From Mesonia sp. HuA40 (lineage in GTDB: Bacteria; Bacteroidota; Bacteroidia; Flavobacteriales; Flavobacteriaceae): a stretch of DNA of 64,000 bases. Each line of letters starts with the position of its first letter. Position 1 is the first letter of the stretch. Positions 41,709 through 49,698 of this stretch are shown here, piece after piece. A program made the position numbers and the translations under genes. The stretch spans positions 297,559-361,558 of the forward strand of contig NZ_VRLT01000029.1 of assembly GCF_008017835.1 (NCBI RefSeq). Reading direction: 5' to 3'. The notes beneath the pieces were generated by a model that had not been told where the DNA came from, ran no database searches, and saw nothing but the letters and a program-made list of their open reading frames with translations.

Positions 41709-44330
41709 TTAATTTATGATTAGCTTTTCAACTTGTTGTTGGTTCGCTGTATTTATTTGTAAAAGATAAACTCCCGTATTTAAGATGCTTAAATTCACCT
41801 GCGTCTGTTGTTGGGCATTAAATTCTTGTTCTAAAAGCAATCTACCCTTAACATCAAATACTTGTACTTTAAATGCTTCAGGTTGTTGGTGTTGACGTAA
41901 TTGTATTAAACCTTCTGTAGGATTAGGGTATACCTGAAACAAATTTTGCTGCGGTGTGGCGGTTCCCATCGTACAAGTAGTAGGCAAGTCAAAAGCTTCC
42001 AATTGGTCAGTACGGTCTAGCGAGCTTCCTTGGTCGGCACTAAATCCTAAACCTCTGCGCGCAAAAGCATCCCAAATGAGACACTGATTGGCACCATTGT
42101 TTAAAATCATATCGGCTTGTAAGATGGCATCACGACCGTCTATAAAGCCAGGATTACAAGGTTGTAGTTTTAATGCATCTATCACTAATTGCATGGCCAT
42201 ATTATTACCGCCTGTGCCATTATAAATATCGGGATCAAATCCGTAAAGATCAATAAAATCCCAAGTCATTTCCCAAAGCATTGTGGCCCATACAAAACCT
42301 ACTCCGTGGGGAGCGCTTAAGTTTGGATTATTGGTAAGGTCATAAGTAGCGGGATTGATGCTAAAATCGGTTGAATAAGCATAAGGTCTAATCCCTGTAC
42401 CGCCCGGCTGTTGGTTCACCACATAGGTGGCAATGCCTCTAGCATCGGTTCGGGTATCGCTTGCTTTTAAAGTCATCATTAAAGCGACATAATCGCTCCA
42501 TCCTTCACCCATTTGTTCGGTAGCTTGAAAACAACTTCCGTCAGGATTGGTAATTTCACAAGGATATAAGCAATCGGCAGTTCCTGCGCCACCCGTCAAG
42601 CGGATAGAAATACCGTGTCCGTATTCGTGGGCGATAATTCCGCCATCGAGCGAACCATCTTTTTGATAGGGTCCGTCGTTTTTAATACTCGCCTGTATGC
42701 TTACTCCATTTTCTAAATTGCTAATTAGGTTACTACCTGTATTCAAATCAATCATAATGCTAGGAATAGTAATGGTGGCGCTGGGGTTTCCTCCCATATT
42801 TATAGTGGGTCCATTTACATTATTCACTACAATCACCCCAACGGCTCCAGCATTTTGGGCTTGCAATACTTTTGAGGTAAAATTACAGCTACCGCGTCTA
42901 ATTACCGCAATTTGGTTGTTTAAAGCATTGGTATTGATAAAAGGCTCACAAGCATTATAAATATCTGGGGTAGCATCTTCGGCTAAGACCAAATTTCCGC
43001 TTACTCCGGTACTGGTGATAGACGGACCAAAAGAAGCAGCTTTGGCTGCATAAGCTCCGGCTAAATTATTCGGACTAGCGATTTGAAGCAAATTAGGGTC
43101 GCCTGGTGCTCCCCAAGTAAACATACTCATACTTGCCGCATTACCGTCTTCTAACGTACCAAAAAAAGCATTGTTTCCAGGTCCTGCATCGGCGTTAAAT
43201 TGTCCGCGAGCATACACCTCATCATTGGCCAAGCCTTGGTTGGTGTAATTGTACCTTTGAAAATTACCACTAGCCTCATCAAAACCATATTGATACCATA
43301 CGTCGTGCGCTAAATTACTCCAATAAAAAAGATTGGTTACCGATGCATCTAGGTATCCCTTTGGGTCTTGGTTGAGGTTTAACGGGAAATCAAAAACCAA
43401 GTTGCTTCCGCCATCGGGTGAGTTTCCAAAGTTACCGTCACGCGAATCGGCTGCAAAGACATTATTACCAAGAGTGCTGGTAAATTCATTTCCGCTCACA
43501 CCATCTATATCGTGCCAACCAAAAGGAGAGGCTACAGCATCGGCGGGTTGATTGACCAAAACACGATTTCCGTAAGAAGGGGATTCAATGGGCATAGGGA
43601 ATACGCGATAGGCTGCATTGCCTACCAAGCTTTGTTGTTGATTTTCTAATGTGAAATTAGGTGGAGTAGCATCCGTTTTTTCGTGCGTGTGAGGAACTTC
43701 TTCAAACTGGCAGTGCAAAAGATAATCGTTTACGTGTAAAACTTCTCCAGTTGCGGCATCAATACTAACCGACCACCAATGCAAATCATCTAAGGTAAAT
43801 ATACGCAGGTTATAAGCCATTCTGTAGCCTGCTTCAGTCGATTGGTAGACCAATTTTACTGGTATTTCTTTTTTTGATAAGCCATTTTGAGCGATGAGAT
43901 AAGTGTTTTTTTGAGGATCTTGCTCAATAATCTCAGCGGCTGTTCCCTCTAGTTTTAAGTAAGCCGCTGCTTGGTTTACTGCTTCAATAGGGCTCAAGTT
44001 AGCTTGGCTGCTGCTTATTTGTTGTGCAAGCTGTTCAATAAAACGGTGATTGGCTGCAACTATTTTATTGTTTTTAATGGCAAAACTTCCTACAGCTTGC
44101 TGCAGTGGTACGCCTTTATAATATTGATCTACATACAGCATTTGGGCTTGCGTGCTGGTGGCAAAATGACTGTCACGCACTACCAATTGCTGCATATCTT
44201 GTGGACTGAGCGAACTATTTTGACCTAAGTAAGCTTTGATCTGAGGTAAGAATTCTTGACTTTGAGCTTCCGCGGAAGGGGTTAGCCACAAAAAAGAAAA
44301 TAAAAAGAGATAAAAGAGGTGATTTTTCAT
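41709..44330 (-). CDS. Secreted M36 (fungalysin) metallopeptidase with PA insert and T9SS tail
   Basis: An 873-aa secreted protease. The order is: signal peptide to about residue 24; a propeptide with FTP/PepSY-like segments (about 25-200); and an M36 catalytic domain. That domain contains HEYGH in GIIAHEYGHGISIRL, plus the downstream EQMGEGWSDYVAL glutamate ligand. A protease-associated (PA) insert lies within it (NTNALNNQIAVIRRGSCNF). A C-terminal T9SS type A sorting domain begins VYPNPTEGLIQL. It should be exported and attached or released by the type IX system to digest extracellular protein. ATG 44330 is chosen because a -7 box lies at 44352-44359. It contains one recurrent decamer (42239-42248). 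Confidence 0.93.
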   Translation of the reverse strand: MKNHLFYLFLFSFLWLTPSAEAQSQEFLPQIKAYLGQNSSLSPQDMQQLVVRDSHFATSTQAQMLYVDQYYKGVPLQQAVGSFAIKNNKIVAANHRFIEQLAQQISSSQANLSPIEAVNQAAAYLKLEGTAAEIIEQDPQKNTYLIAQNGLSKKEIPVKLVYQSTEAGYRMAYNLRIFTLDDLHWWSVSIDAATGEVLHVNDYLLHCQFEEVPHTHEKTDATPPNFTLENQQQSLVGNAAYRVFPMPIESPSYGNRVLVNQPADAVASPFGWHDIDGVSGNEFTSTLGNNVFAADSRDGNFGNSPDGGSNLVFDFPLNLNQDPKGYLDASVTNLFYWSNLAHDVWYQYGFDEASGNFQRYNYTNQGLANDEVYARGQFNADAGPGNNAFFGTLEDGNAASMSMFTWGAPGDPNLLQIASPNNLAGAYAAKAASFGPSITSTGVSGNLVLAEDATPDIYNACEPFINTNALNNQIAVIRRGSCNFTSKVLQAQNAGAVGVIVVNNVNGPTINMGGNPSATITIPSIMIDLNTGSNLISNLENGVSIQASIKNDGPYQKDGSLDGGIIAHEYGHGISIRLTGGAGTADCLYPCEITNPDGSCFQATEQMGEGWSDYVALMMTLKASDTRTDARGIATYVVNQQPGGTGIRPYAYSTDFSINPATYDLTNNPNLSAPHGVGFVWATMLWEMTWDFIDLYGFDPDIYNGTGGNNMAMQLVIDALKLQPCNPGFIDGRDAILQADMILNNGANQCLIWDAFARRGLGFSADQGSSLDRTDQLEAFDLPTTCTMGTATPQQNLFQVYPNPTEGLIQLRQHQQPEAFKVQVFDVKGRLLLEQEFNAQQQTQVNLSILNTGVYLLQINTANQQQVEKLIIN

Positions 44331-44351
44331 AAATAATGACGCAATTTTTTG

Positions 44352-44359
44352 CAAATATA
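44352..44359 (-). promoter_or_regulatory. Candidate -7 box of the M36 protease gene
   Basis: The minus strand reads TATATTTG, a perfect TAnnTTTG, 21 bases before ATG 44330. It excludes the in-frame TTG at 44354 as start. Confidence 0.55.
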
Positions 44360-44371
44360 TTAAAAAGGAAC

Positions 44372-45721
44372 TTAAAAACGTATGGCGTTTAATTTTTGGT
44401 ACATTCTTAACGCTTGACTATCGCTTAAGGCCGCTACGTGGCTTGTGAGCCGAATTAACCAATCGTATGCTTCTTCGCCAGCTTGGGGCAACTCAAAGTC
44501 TTGTAAAAATCCTTTAAGAATGAGTTCGTGATAATTGTTTTGAGCGTGTTTAATTTTGTTCTCAATGGCTTCGGTAAAAACCTCTAGCAACTTGTGAATA
44601 ACTTGGTAGCCCACAATTTCTTTTTCAATAACCTCTTGACTTTGGTATACTTTTTCAACCGATATAGAGATAATATCTTTTATTTGGGGTGCATACACCG
44701 AGAAGTCGAGCAAGGCATGATGAAATTCACCTTGCAGAATGGCTTCTTCATTCTCTAAAAATACCCGTACAGCATCTTGTATTAAGGTGTTTATTGCCAG
44801 CGAACGTAAATAACTTAAGCGGCTACCAACGCTAGTAAGCGAGTGGTACTTGCTAGTGTTTATACTTTTCTTTACTAATTGGATGAGGTATTCTAAGGCT
44901 TTATCTTCGGGGATTAGTCCTAAATTTATTCCGTCTTCAAAATCGATGATGGTATAACAAATGTCATCGGCAGCTTCAACCAAAAAAGTTAACGGATGAC
45001 GATGGTAGTGGATATTCAGGGCATCGCCTTTCTTTTTTAGGCCTAAACCTTTGGCTACACTTTCAAATAGTTGTTTTTCTGACTGGAAAAAACCAAATTT
45101 CTTATCGCTTATTTGGTTACTGGGTTTGTGCGGTAAAGATTCTTTTGGGTATTTAGTAAAAGCTCCTAAAGTGGCATAAGATAGCCGTAAACCGTTAAGG
45201 TTGCCGTTTTTCGTTTCGTTTAGTAGTTTAAAACCATTGGCATTTCCTTCAAATTTTATTAAATCTTGGTATTGTGTTGCAGTCATTTGGTCTTTAAAAC
45301 GCTGGCCTTTTCCGCTAAGAAAAAATTCACCCATGGCTTTTTCACCTGCATGACCAAAAGGGGGGTTGCCAATGTCATGAGCTAAGGAAGCAGCTGCCAC
45401 AATAGCACCAAAATCGTTAAAATGATGCCCTAAATCTTCTTGAAGGTAGGGGTATTTTTCGATAATTTTCTTCCCTACTTGTCGACCCAAAGAGCGCCCT
45501 ACTACAGAAACTTCTAAGCTGTGGGTAAGCCGAGTATGAACAAAGTCTGTTTTAGAAAATGGAATTACTTGGGTTTTGTCTTGTAGACTCCTAAAAGCCG
45601 AAGAGAAAATAACCCTGTCATAATCTACTTCAAAGCCTAATCGGGTATCGTCTTGGTCTTTTCGAAGACGCGGTTGCTCATCTCCGTAACGGGTAAGTGC
45701 TAGTAATTGTTCCCAGTTCAT
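44372..45721 (-). CDS. dgt: dGTP triphosphohydrolase
   Basis: A 449-aa HD-domain enzyme that splits dGTP to deoxyguanosine and triphosphate. Motifs: RSLQDKTQVIP near residue 45; the first metal His in TRLTHSLEVSVVGRSLG; the HD pair in AHDIGNPPFGHAGEKA near 115; and DDICYTIIDFEDG near 256. The family is normal in length. It has a long, structured 5' region on the minus strand (45786-45879) that separates it from the upstream lipoprotein. The M36 protease gene follows, with only a promoter between. Confidence 0.93.
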   Translation of the reverse strand: MNWEQLLALTRYGDEQPRLRKDQDDTRLGFEVDYDRVIFSSAFRSLQDKTQVIPFSKTDFVHTRLTHSLEVSVVGRSLGRQVGKKIIEKYPYLQEDLGHHFNDFGAIVAAASLAHDIGNPPFGHAGEKAMGEFFLSGKGQRFKDQMTATQYQDLIKFEGNANGFKLLNETKNGNLNGLRLSYATLGAFTKYPKESLPHKPSNQISDKKFGFFQSEKQLFESVAKGLGLKKKGDALNIHYHRHPLTFLVEAADDICYTIIDFEDGINLGLIPEDKALEYLIQLVKKSINTSKYHSLTSVGSRLSYLRSLAINTLIQDAVRVFLENEEAILQGEFHHALLDFSVYAPQIKDIISISVEKVYQSQEVIEKEIVGYQVIHKLLEVFTEAIENKIKHAQNNYHELILKGFLQDFELPQAGEEAYDWLIRLTSHVAALSDSQALRMYQKLNAIRF

Positions 45722-45785
45722 GCGTTAGTTTTACGGGTAAAAATACTAAACTCAATGCAGTTTTAGGGAGTTCTAGAATAAAAAA

Positions 45786-45879
45786 TACAAAGCAACTTTG
45801 CACGGCTAACACAAAAATAGCGAGGCTATTCACAAATACACAAAACTTAAACGGTGTTGCGCCATCAAGTTGCTTTGTA
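45786..45879 (-). ncRNA. Candidate structured leader or small RNA upstream of dgt
   Basis: Perfect 13-bp arms TACAAAGCAACTT (45786-45798) and AAGTTGCTTTGTA (45867-45879) enclose further pairing. Inside are GGCTAACAC against GTGTTGCGCC and a small hairpin AATAGC-GAG-GCTATT. The element lies between the terminator of the upstream lipoprotein gene and the dgt start. It fits a folded 5' leader or a small RNA. No riboswitch class is recognised. Confidence 0.4.
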
Positions 45880-45884
45880 ATTTA

Positions 45885-45918
45885 GTAAAACCTGTACCAG
45901 AAAACCGGTCGGTACAGG
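45885..45918 (-). terminator. Terminator-like hairpin after the lipoprotein gene
   Basis: Arms CCTGTACC (45891-45898) and GGTACAGG (45911-45918). On the minus strand the stem is followed by TTTTAC. It lies about 90 bases after the stop of the lipoprotein gene at 46011. Confidence 0.6.
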
Positions 45919-46010
45919 ATAAAAGGATTGGTTAGTTAGTTTAATTGTCGTTTACGAGGTAAACCTACAATCCGGTTTTTAAACTGATGGTTTCGGTTAT
46001 AGTTGGTTCA

Positions 46011-46625
46011 TCAAAAATTTATTGAGGGAGGTATAGGGTATAGGCCATCCCCGATACGAAATTTAAGCGTTCCCGTAATTTTTAGCGATTCGTTAATTTC
46101 GGTGGCGCTATTGTCAAAAATACCGTCTAAAATTAAATCTAGACTAGCTAGGCCGCCCTCTTCGGTAGCAAAATAGGTTTTTAGGTTCTTTACCGTTACG
46201 GTTCCCGAGCGAGATATATAGCCTTCACCGGTAAACCCTGTGAAAGTAATGGCTAGAGCCGAACTATTTTCTGGATTGTTTTCTTCGCTATCATAGTCGG
46301 TGAGCGGCATGGCTTTACCATTATTCATTTTTATAAAGCCTGTGAGATATAAATTTTTATCTTCATCGCTAAGCGAAATGCTTAAGCCTTCAATTCCGTC
46401 GCTATTCACATAAACGGCAGCCATATTGTTCCAATCACTGCCTTCGGTATCTGTTATAAAGGTGTTGCTGAATTCACCTTTGTTCTCGATGTTTAAAATG
46501 TACGAGCTCTGATCGTTATTTTCACCTGTTGGCGAAGCAGAATCGTCATCGCTACTGCAAGCGATAAGCATGAAACTCGCTAAAAGCAAAAAGCTAAGTT
46601 TAATAGATTGATAATTAAGTTGCAT
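46011..46625 (-). CDS. Lipoprotein of unknown function, 204 aa
   Basis: The signal peptide ends with lipobox MLIAC, with the lipidated Cys near residue 23 and followed by the acidic SSDDDSA typical of Bacteroidota surface lipoproteins. The mature part is rich in beta-strand-forming residues (FITDTEGSDWNNMAAVYV, AITFTGFTGEGYIS) and has no recognised domain. It follows a small beta-barrel gene by 26 bases, and the pair may form an envelope unit. Confidence 0.68.
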   Translation of the reverse strand: MQLNYQSIKLSFLLLASFMLIACSSDDDSASPTGENNDQSSYILNIENKGEFSNTFITDTEGSDWNNMAAVYVNSDGIEGLSISLSDEDKNLYLTGFIKMNNGKAMPLTDYDSEENNPENSSALAITFTGFTGEGYISRSGTVTVKNLKTYFATEEGGLASLDLILDGIFDNSATEINESLKITGTLKFRIGDGLYPIPPSINF

Positions 46626-46651
46626 AATAAGATTGGTTTGTAGTAGTTAGT

Positions 46652-47167
46652 TTATATTTTAAATTTTACGCCGGCGGCAATTACTGCTTGACCTTCATCT
46701 ATGATTACATATTTAAGTTTGGCAAAGGGTACTAAGTTTGAGCCAAGGTCAAAATTAATACCTGCTCCAATATTTAAGCCTACCCGATCATCGCTGGCTT
46801 CAAAATCGCCACCGCCAAACGGACCAAAATCAATATCAGATTTCACTTTAACCTGACTGTAATTTACCCCCGCAAGTCCAAAGACCTGAATACCCTCATC
46901 GGCTAGAAAGTAATAATGCCCGTCTGCATTTATTTCCCACCAATTTACTTTTATTGGTCCTTCTTCTTTAGGGAAGTAATAAATAAAATTGGGAGAAAGA
47001 CTAATGCGTTCTGCAATATGAAATTCGGCTGTAGCCCCCAAACCGATGTTTTCAATTTCGGTACCGTAAGCCAATGCGGCTCCAATTTTGGTTTGCATTT
47101 GAGCGTGGCTAGTCCATAGACCTATAGCGATTAAACAAAGTGCGGTAAAAAGTAATTTTAGTTTCAT
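46652..47167 (-). CDS. Small outer-membrane beta-barrel protein, 171 aa
   Basis: A signal peptide (MKLKLLFTALCLIAIGLWTSHAQ) is followed by about eight amphipathic strands: AALAYGTEIENIGLGATAEF, ISLSPNFIYYF, WEINADGHYYF, IQVFGLAGVNYSQVKV and others. It ends VIIDEGQAVIAAGVKFKI. This is the size and pattern of an OmpA/OmpX-like eight-strand barrel. No ligand is evident. It is upstream of, and probably co-transcribed with, the lipoprotein at 46011-46625. Confidence 0.78.
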   Translation of the reverse strand: MKLKLLFTALCLIAIGLWTSHAQMQTKIGAALAYGTEIENIGLGATAEFHIAERISLSPNFIYYFPKEEGPIKVNWWEINADGHYYFLADEGIQVFGLAGVNYSQVKVKSDIDFGPFGGGDFEASDDRVGLNIGAGINFDLGSNLVPFAKLKYVIIDEGQAVIAAGVKFKI

Positions 47168-47218
47168 AATGTAATGGTTTAGTTGATAGTTAGTTATTAG
47201 TGATTAAGGTTTGTTTGT

Positions 47219-47992
47219 TTAAAATTGTTGGTAACCAGCTGTCGAAAAACTAAAAGGTTCTTTCTCTAAACTTATGCAGCGCATACGCATATTACGTTTT
47301 GATTTATTATGGTGCTTGAAGTCCATTAATAATACCAAGCCGTTTTCGTTGGGATCAAAACCTTCAGGGAAATTCTTGAGGTTTTGATTTTGTTGATAAA
47401 TCATTTTTACCGGAACCTCTTGCGTAAAATACAGGTCGATTTGATATTCATCATTGGTGTAGCGCTTGCCTTTGCATTGATAGCCTAAAATTTTCTTTGA
47501 GGGTAACTCACTAAATTGGTAATCGCTTTCATCTTCCCAAGTATCTTCCTCCAAATCGACCTGCATGGCCTGAACTATTTTTTGATTGCCAGCCTGAATA
47601 AAACTGAATTGTGTGTTCTTTTGTGCATCGATTACCATAAACATGTCAGCGCCAGCGTCTTGCAATTTTATACCCATATACTGGTTGTCTGTGTTTAGAA
47701 AATAGGTCATTTTTATTTGCTGTTTTTGACTTTGCATCTCAAGCACATAGGTATAGTCAAAATGATAATGCTCTTTGGGTGCGATTTTGCTCGACTTTAC
47801 GCGAATGTTTTCAGGTGCACTTAAAATATCGTCCATCCCGCTTTCAACGCCTTTGGCAGCCTTATCGGCCGATTTATCAATGATAACTTGTTCGGCTTTT
47901 TGCTCAACTCTCTTTTTAAGCTTTTTAAAAATTTGGGCCTCACAAGGACTCAGCCCTATCAAAAAACTAAAAGCAATCAGTACATATTTCAT
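47219..47992 (-). CDS. Exported DUF4412-like protein, 257 aa
   Basis: It has a signal peptide (MKYVLIAFSFLIGLSPCEAQ), a basic amphipathic helix IFKKLKKRVEQKAEQVI, then a beta-rich domain with the pattern DYTYVLEMQSQKQQIKMTYF...KKILGYQCKGKRYTNDEYQ...LYFTQEVP. This agrees with DUF4412, a periplasmic domain of unknown function. I use ATG 47992; an ATG four codons earlier is possible. It is a separate unit, downstream of a terminator. Confidence 0.72.
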   Translation of the reverse strand: MKYVLIAFSFLIGLSPCEAQIFKKLKKRVEQKAEQVIIDKSADKAAKGVESGMDDILSAPENIRVKSSKIAPKEHYHFDYTYVLEMQSQKQQIKMTYFLNTDNQYMGIKLQDAGADMFMVIDAQKNTQFSFIQAGNQKIVQAMQVDLEEDTWEDESDYQFSELPSKKILGYQCKGKRYTNDEYQIDLYFTQEVPVKMIYQQNQNLKNFPEGFDPNENGLVLLMDFKHHNKSKRNMRMRCISLEKEPFSFSTAGYQQF

Positions 47993-48052
47993 TCGTGCAT
48001 CCATCAGTTTGCGGTTTTTGGTTGACTCAAATATCAGACGAATAAAGGCAAT

Positions 48053-48080
48053 AAAAAAGGCTCAATTTGCAATTGAACCT
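48053..48080 (-). terminator. Intrinsic terminator downstream of the DUF3109 gene
   Basis: On the minus strand AGGTTCAATT and AATTGAGCCT pair with one G-T wobble around TTGC-like bases, followed by T6. It lies about 135 bases beyond the DUF3109 stop and before the DUF4412 gene. Confidence 0.65.
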
Positions 48081-48215
48081 AATTAGTTTGTAAGTGGTTG
48101 TTTTTTGTGTGTAACTAGCAAAATACTGAAATACAGATTGTTAGCTTGCAAAAGATACCCGATACTGGGTATTGAAAACCTTGTTATAAACGCCTATTAC
48201 CAAGTAGGCAAAAGC

Positions 48216-48779
48216 TTATAAATCTTGAGCGGTTTTCTCGATTTGGGCATACCAATCTTCACCGAATTTCTTTATTAGCGCTTCTTTTACAAATTTATAA
48301 ATAGGAGTTTGTAGTTGCTTTCCTAAGCTACAAGCATCATCGCAAATGGGCCAACGGTGGTAATTTACCGCGGCAAAATCTGAATAACGCTGTACACGTA
48401 CAGGGTACAATTCACAAGAAATCGGTTTTTTCCATTTGGTTTTTCCATCGCGATAAGCGGCTTCAATTCCGCAAAGGGCTGTGCCTTTATCGTCAAAAGT
48501 GACATAGGCACATTCTCCGCCATTTACCAATGGCGTTTCCAATTCGCCTAAATCATTGCTTACATATAAGCCTTGTTCCTCGATGGCCTTTATACCTTCT
48601 GGCCTCAAATAAGGCTTTACATTTGAGTAAACTTCTTCTAACTGGCTCACCTCTTCAGGCTCCACTGGCGCGCCAGCTTCACCTTCTACACAACAAGCTC
48701 CTTTGCAGGCTTTTAGGTTGCAAACAAAATCTTTAGTGAGTATATCTTCTGATACGATTGTTTTACCGATTTGAAACAT
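48216..48779 (-). CDS. DUF3109 family protein (Cys-rich, putative metal cluster)
   Basis: A 187-aa soluble protein with the DUF3109 pattern: FVCNLKACKGACCVEGEAGAP near residue 18-38, then ECAYVTFDDKGTALCGIEAAY near 90-110, CELYPVR, and CDDACSLGKQ near 145. Nine or more conserved cysteines suggest an iron-sulfur or zinc site. The function is unknown. A -7 box TATCTTTG (minus strand, 48799-48806) lies 20 bases before its ATG, back to back with the marC promoter. Confidence 0.85.
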   Translation of the reverse strand: MFQIGKTIVSEDILTKDFVCNLKACKGACCVEGEAGAPVEPEEVSQLEEVYSNVKPYLRPEGIKAIEEQGLYVSNDLGELETPLVNGGECAYVTFDDKGTALCGIEAAYRDGKTKWKKPISCELYPVRVQRYSDFAAVNYHRWPICDDACSLGKQLQTPIYKFVKEALIKKFGEDWYAQIEKTAQDL

Positions 48780-48798
48780 GCTTATTACCGATTTTAGG

Positions 48799-48874
48799 CA
48801 AAGATACGCTTATAAAAATTTATGAAAAATTTAAAAATTATATTCTTTAAAACCCGATTTAAATTTTAATTTTG
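48799..48874. promoter_or_regulatory. Back-to-back -7 boxes for DUF3109 (minus) and marC (plus)
   Basis: TATCTTTG on the minus strand (48799-48806) and TAATTTTG on the plus strand (48867-48874) are both perfect TAnnTTTG boxes. They face opposite directions in the 127-base divergent gap. Confidence 0.5.
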
Positions 48875-48906
48875 CGGGCTTTTAAAACAAAGAATATTAA
48901 GAAGTT

Positions 48907-49482
48907 ATGGGTTTTGACTTAAAAGAAATAGTAACCGCTAGCCTTATTTTATTTGCTGTAATAGATATCATTGGGAGTATTCCTATTATTGTTGATTTAA
49001 GGCGTAAAGTAGGGCATATTCAAAGTGAAAAGGCAGCGATTGTTGCCGCTATTTTAATGGTGGTTTTCTTGTTTGTAGGAGAAGAGATTCTAAAATTGAT
49101 TGGGATTGATGTAAACTCCTTTGCGGTTGCGGGTGCTTTTATTTTATTTTTCCTGGCACTAGAAATGATCTTAGGTATACAATTGTATAAAGATGATGCA
49201 CCCGAAACGGCTTCTATTGTACCTCTGGCTTTTCCATTGGTGGCAGGTGCTGGTACTATGACCACCTTATTGTCATTGCGTGCAGAGTATGCGACTGTTA
49301 ATATTATTGCCGCCATCATTATTAATATTATCTTTGTGTACTTGGTGCTTAAATCGTCTAAAAAAATTGAAACGGTATTGGGTTCTCAAGGAATTAATGT
49401 AATACGTAAGATTTTTGGTGTCATTCTATTGGCTATTGCCGTAAAGTTATTTGTCACCAATATTCAAAATTTATTTAACTAG
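48907..49482 (+). CDS. MarC-family (NAAT) integral membrane protein
   Basis: A 191-aa protein with six membrane segments that fits the MarC family. The early segment ends in VIDIIGSIPIIVDLRRK near residue 20-35, and the second repeat carries PLAFPLVAGAGTMTTLL near 108-125. Despite the name, no role in multidrug resistance is established; a small-molecule transport role is assumed. A 67-aa membrane protein follows 5 bases later. Confidence 0.9.
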   Translation: MGFDLKEIVTASLILFAVIDIIGSIPIIVDLRRKVGHIQSEKAAIVAAILMVVFLFVGEEILKLIGIDVNSFAVAGAFILFFLALEMILGIQLYKDDAPETASIVPLAFPLVAGAGTMTTLLSLRAEYATVNIIAAIIINIIFVYLVLKSSKKIETVLGSQGINVIRKIFGVILLAIAVKLFVTNIQNLFN

Positions 49483-49487
49483 TTGTT

Positions 49488-49691
49488 ATGAAGTATGTAA
49501 TTTTTGTAATCATAGGCCTAGCCATTGCTTTAGCCGCTTTTAATATAAGTATGCTCGACCTGAACCATATTATGAGTAAAGAGAGCTCTATTGCATTAGC
49601 CGGAGTCTTAGCTAGTTTATGCGTTTTAGTATTAATGCTTATTTTACTAGTATCAAGAAGCATTCAAAAGAAATACCAAGACCAAGAATAA
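49488..49691 (+). CDS. Small membrane protein downstream of marC, 67 aa
   Basis: It starts MKYVIFVIIGLAIALAAFNI and has a second hydrophobic segment (ALAGVLASLCVLVLMLILLV), then a charged tail QKKYQDQE. The two-segment hairpin follows marC by 5 bases and is surely co-transcribed. I recognise no family. It converges with the S41 protease gene, with a 7-base gap. Confidence 0.65.
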   Translation: MKYVIFVIIGLAIALAAFNISMLDLNHIMSKESSIALAGVLASLCVLVLMLILLVSRSIQKKYQDQE

Positions 49692-49698
49692 GCAAGCC

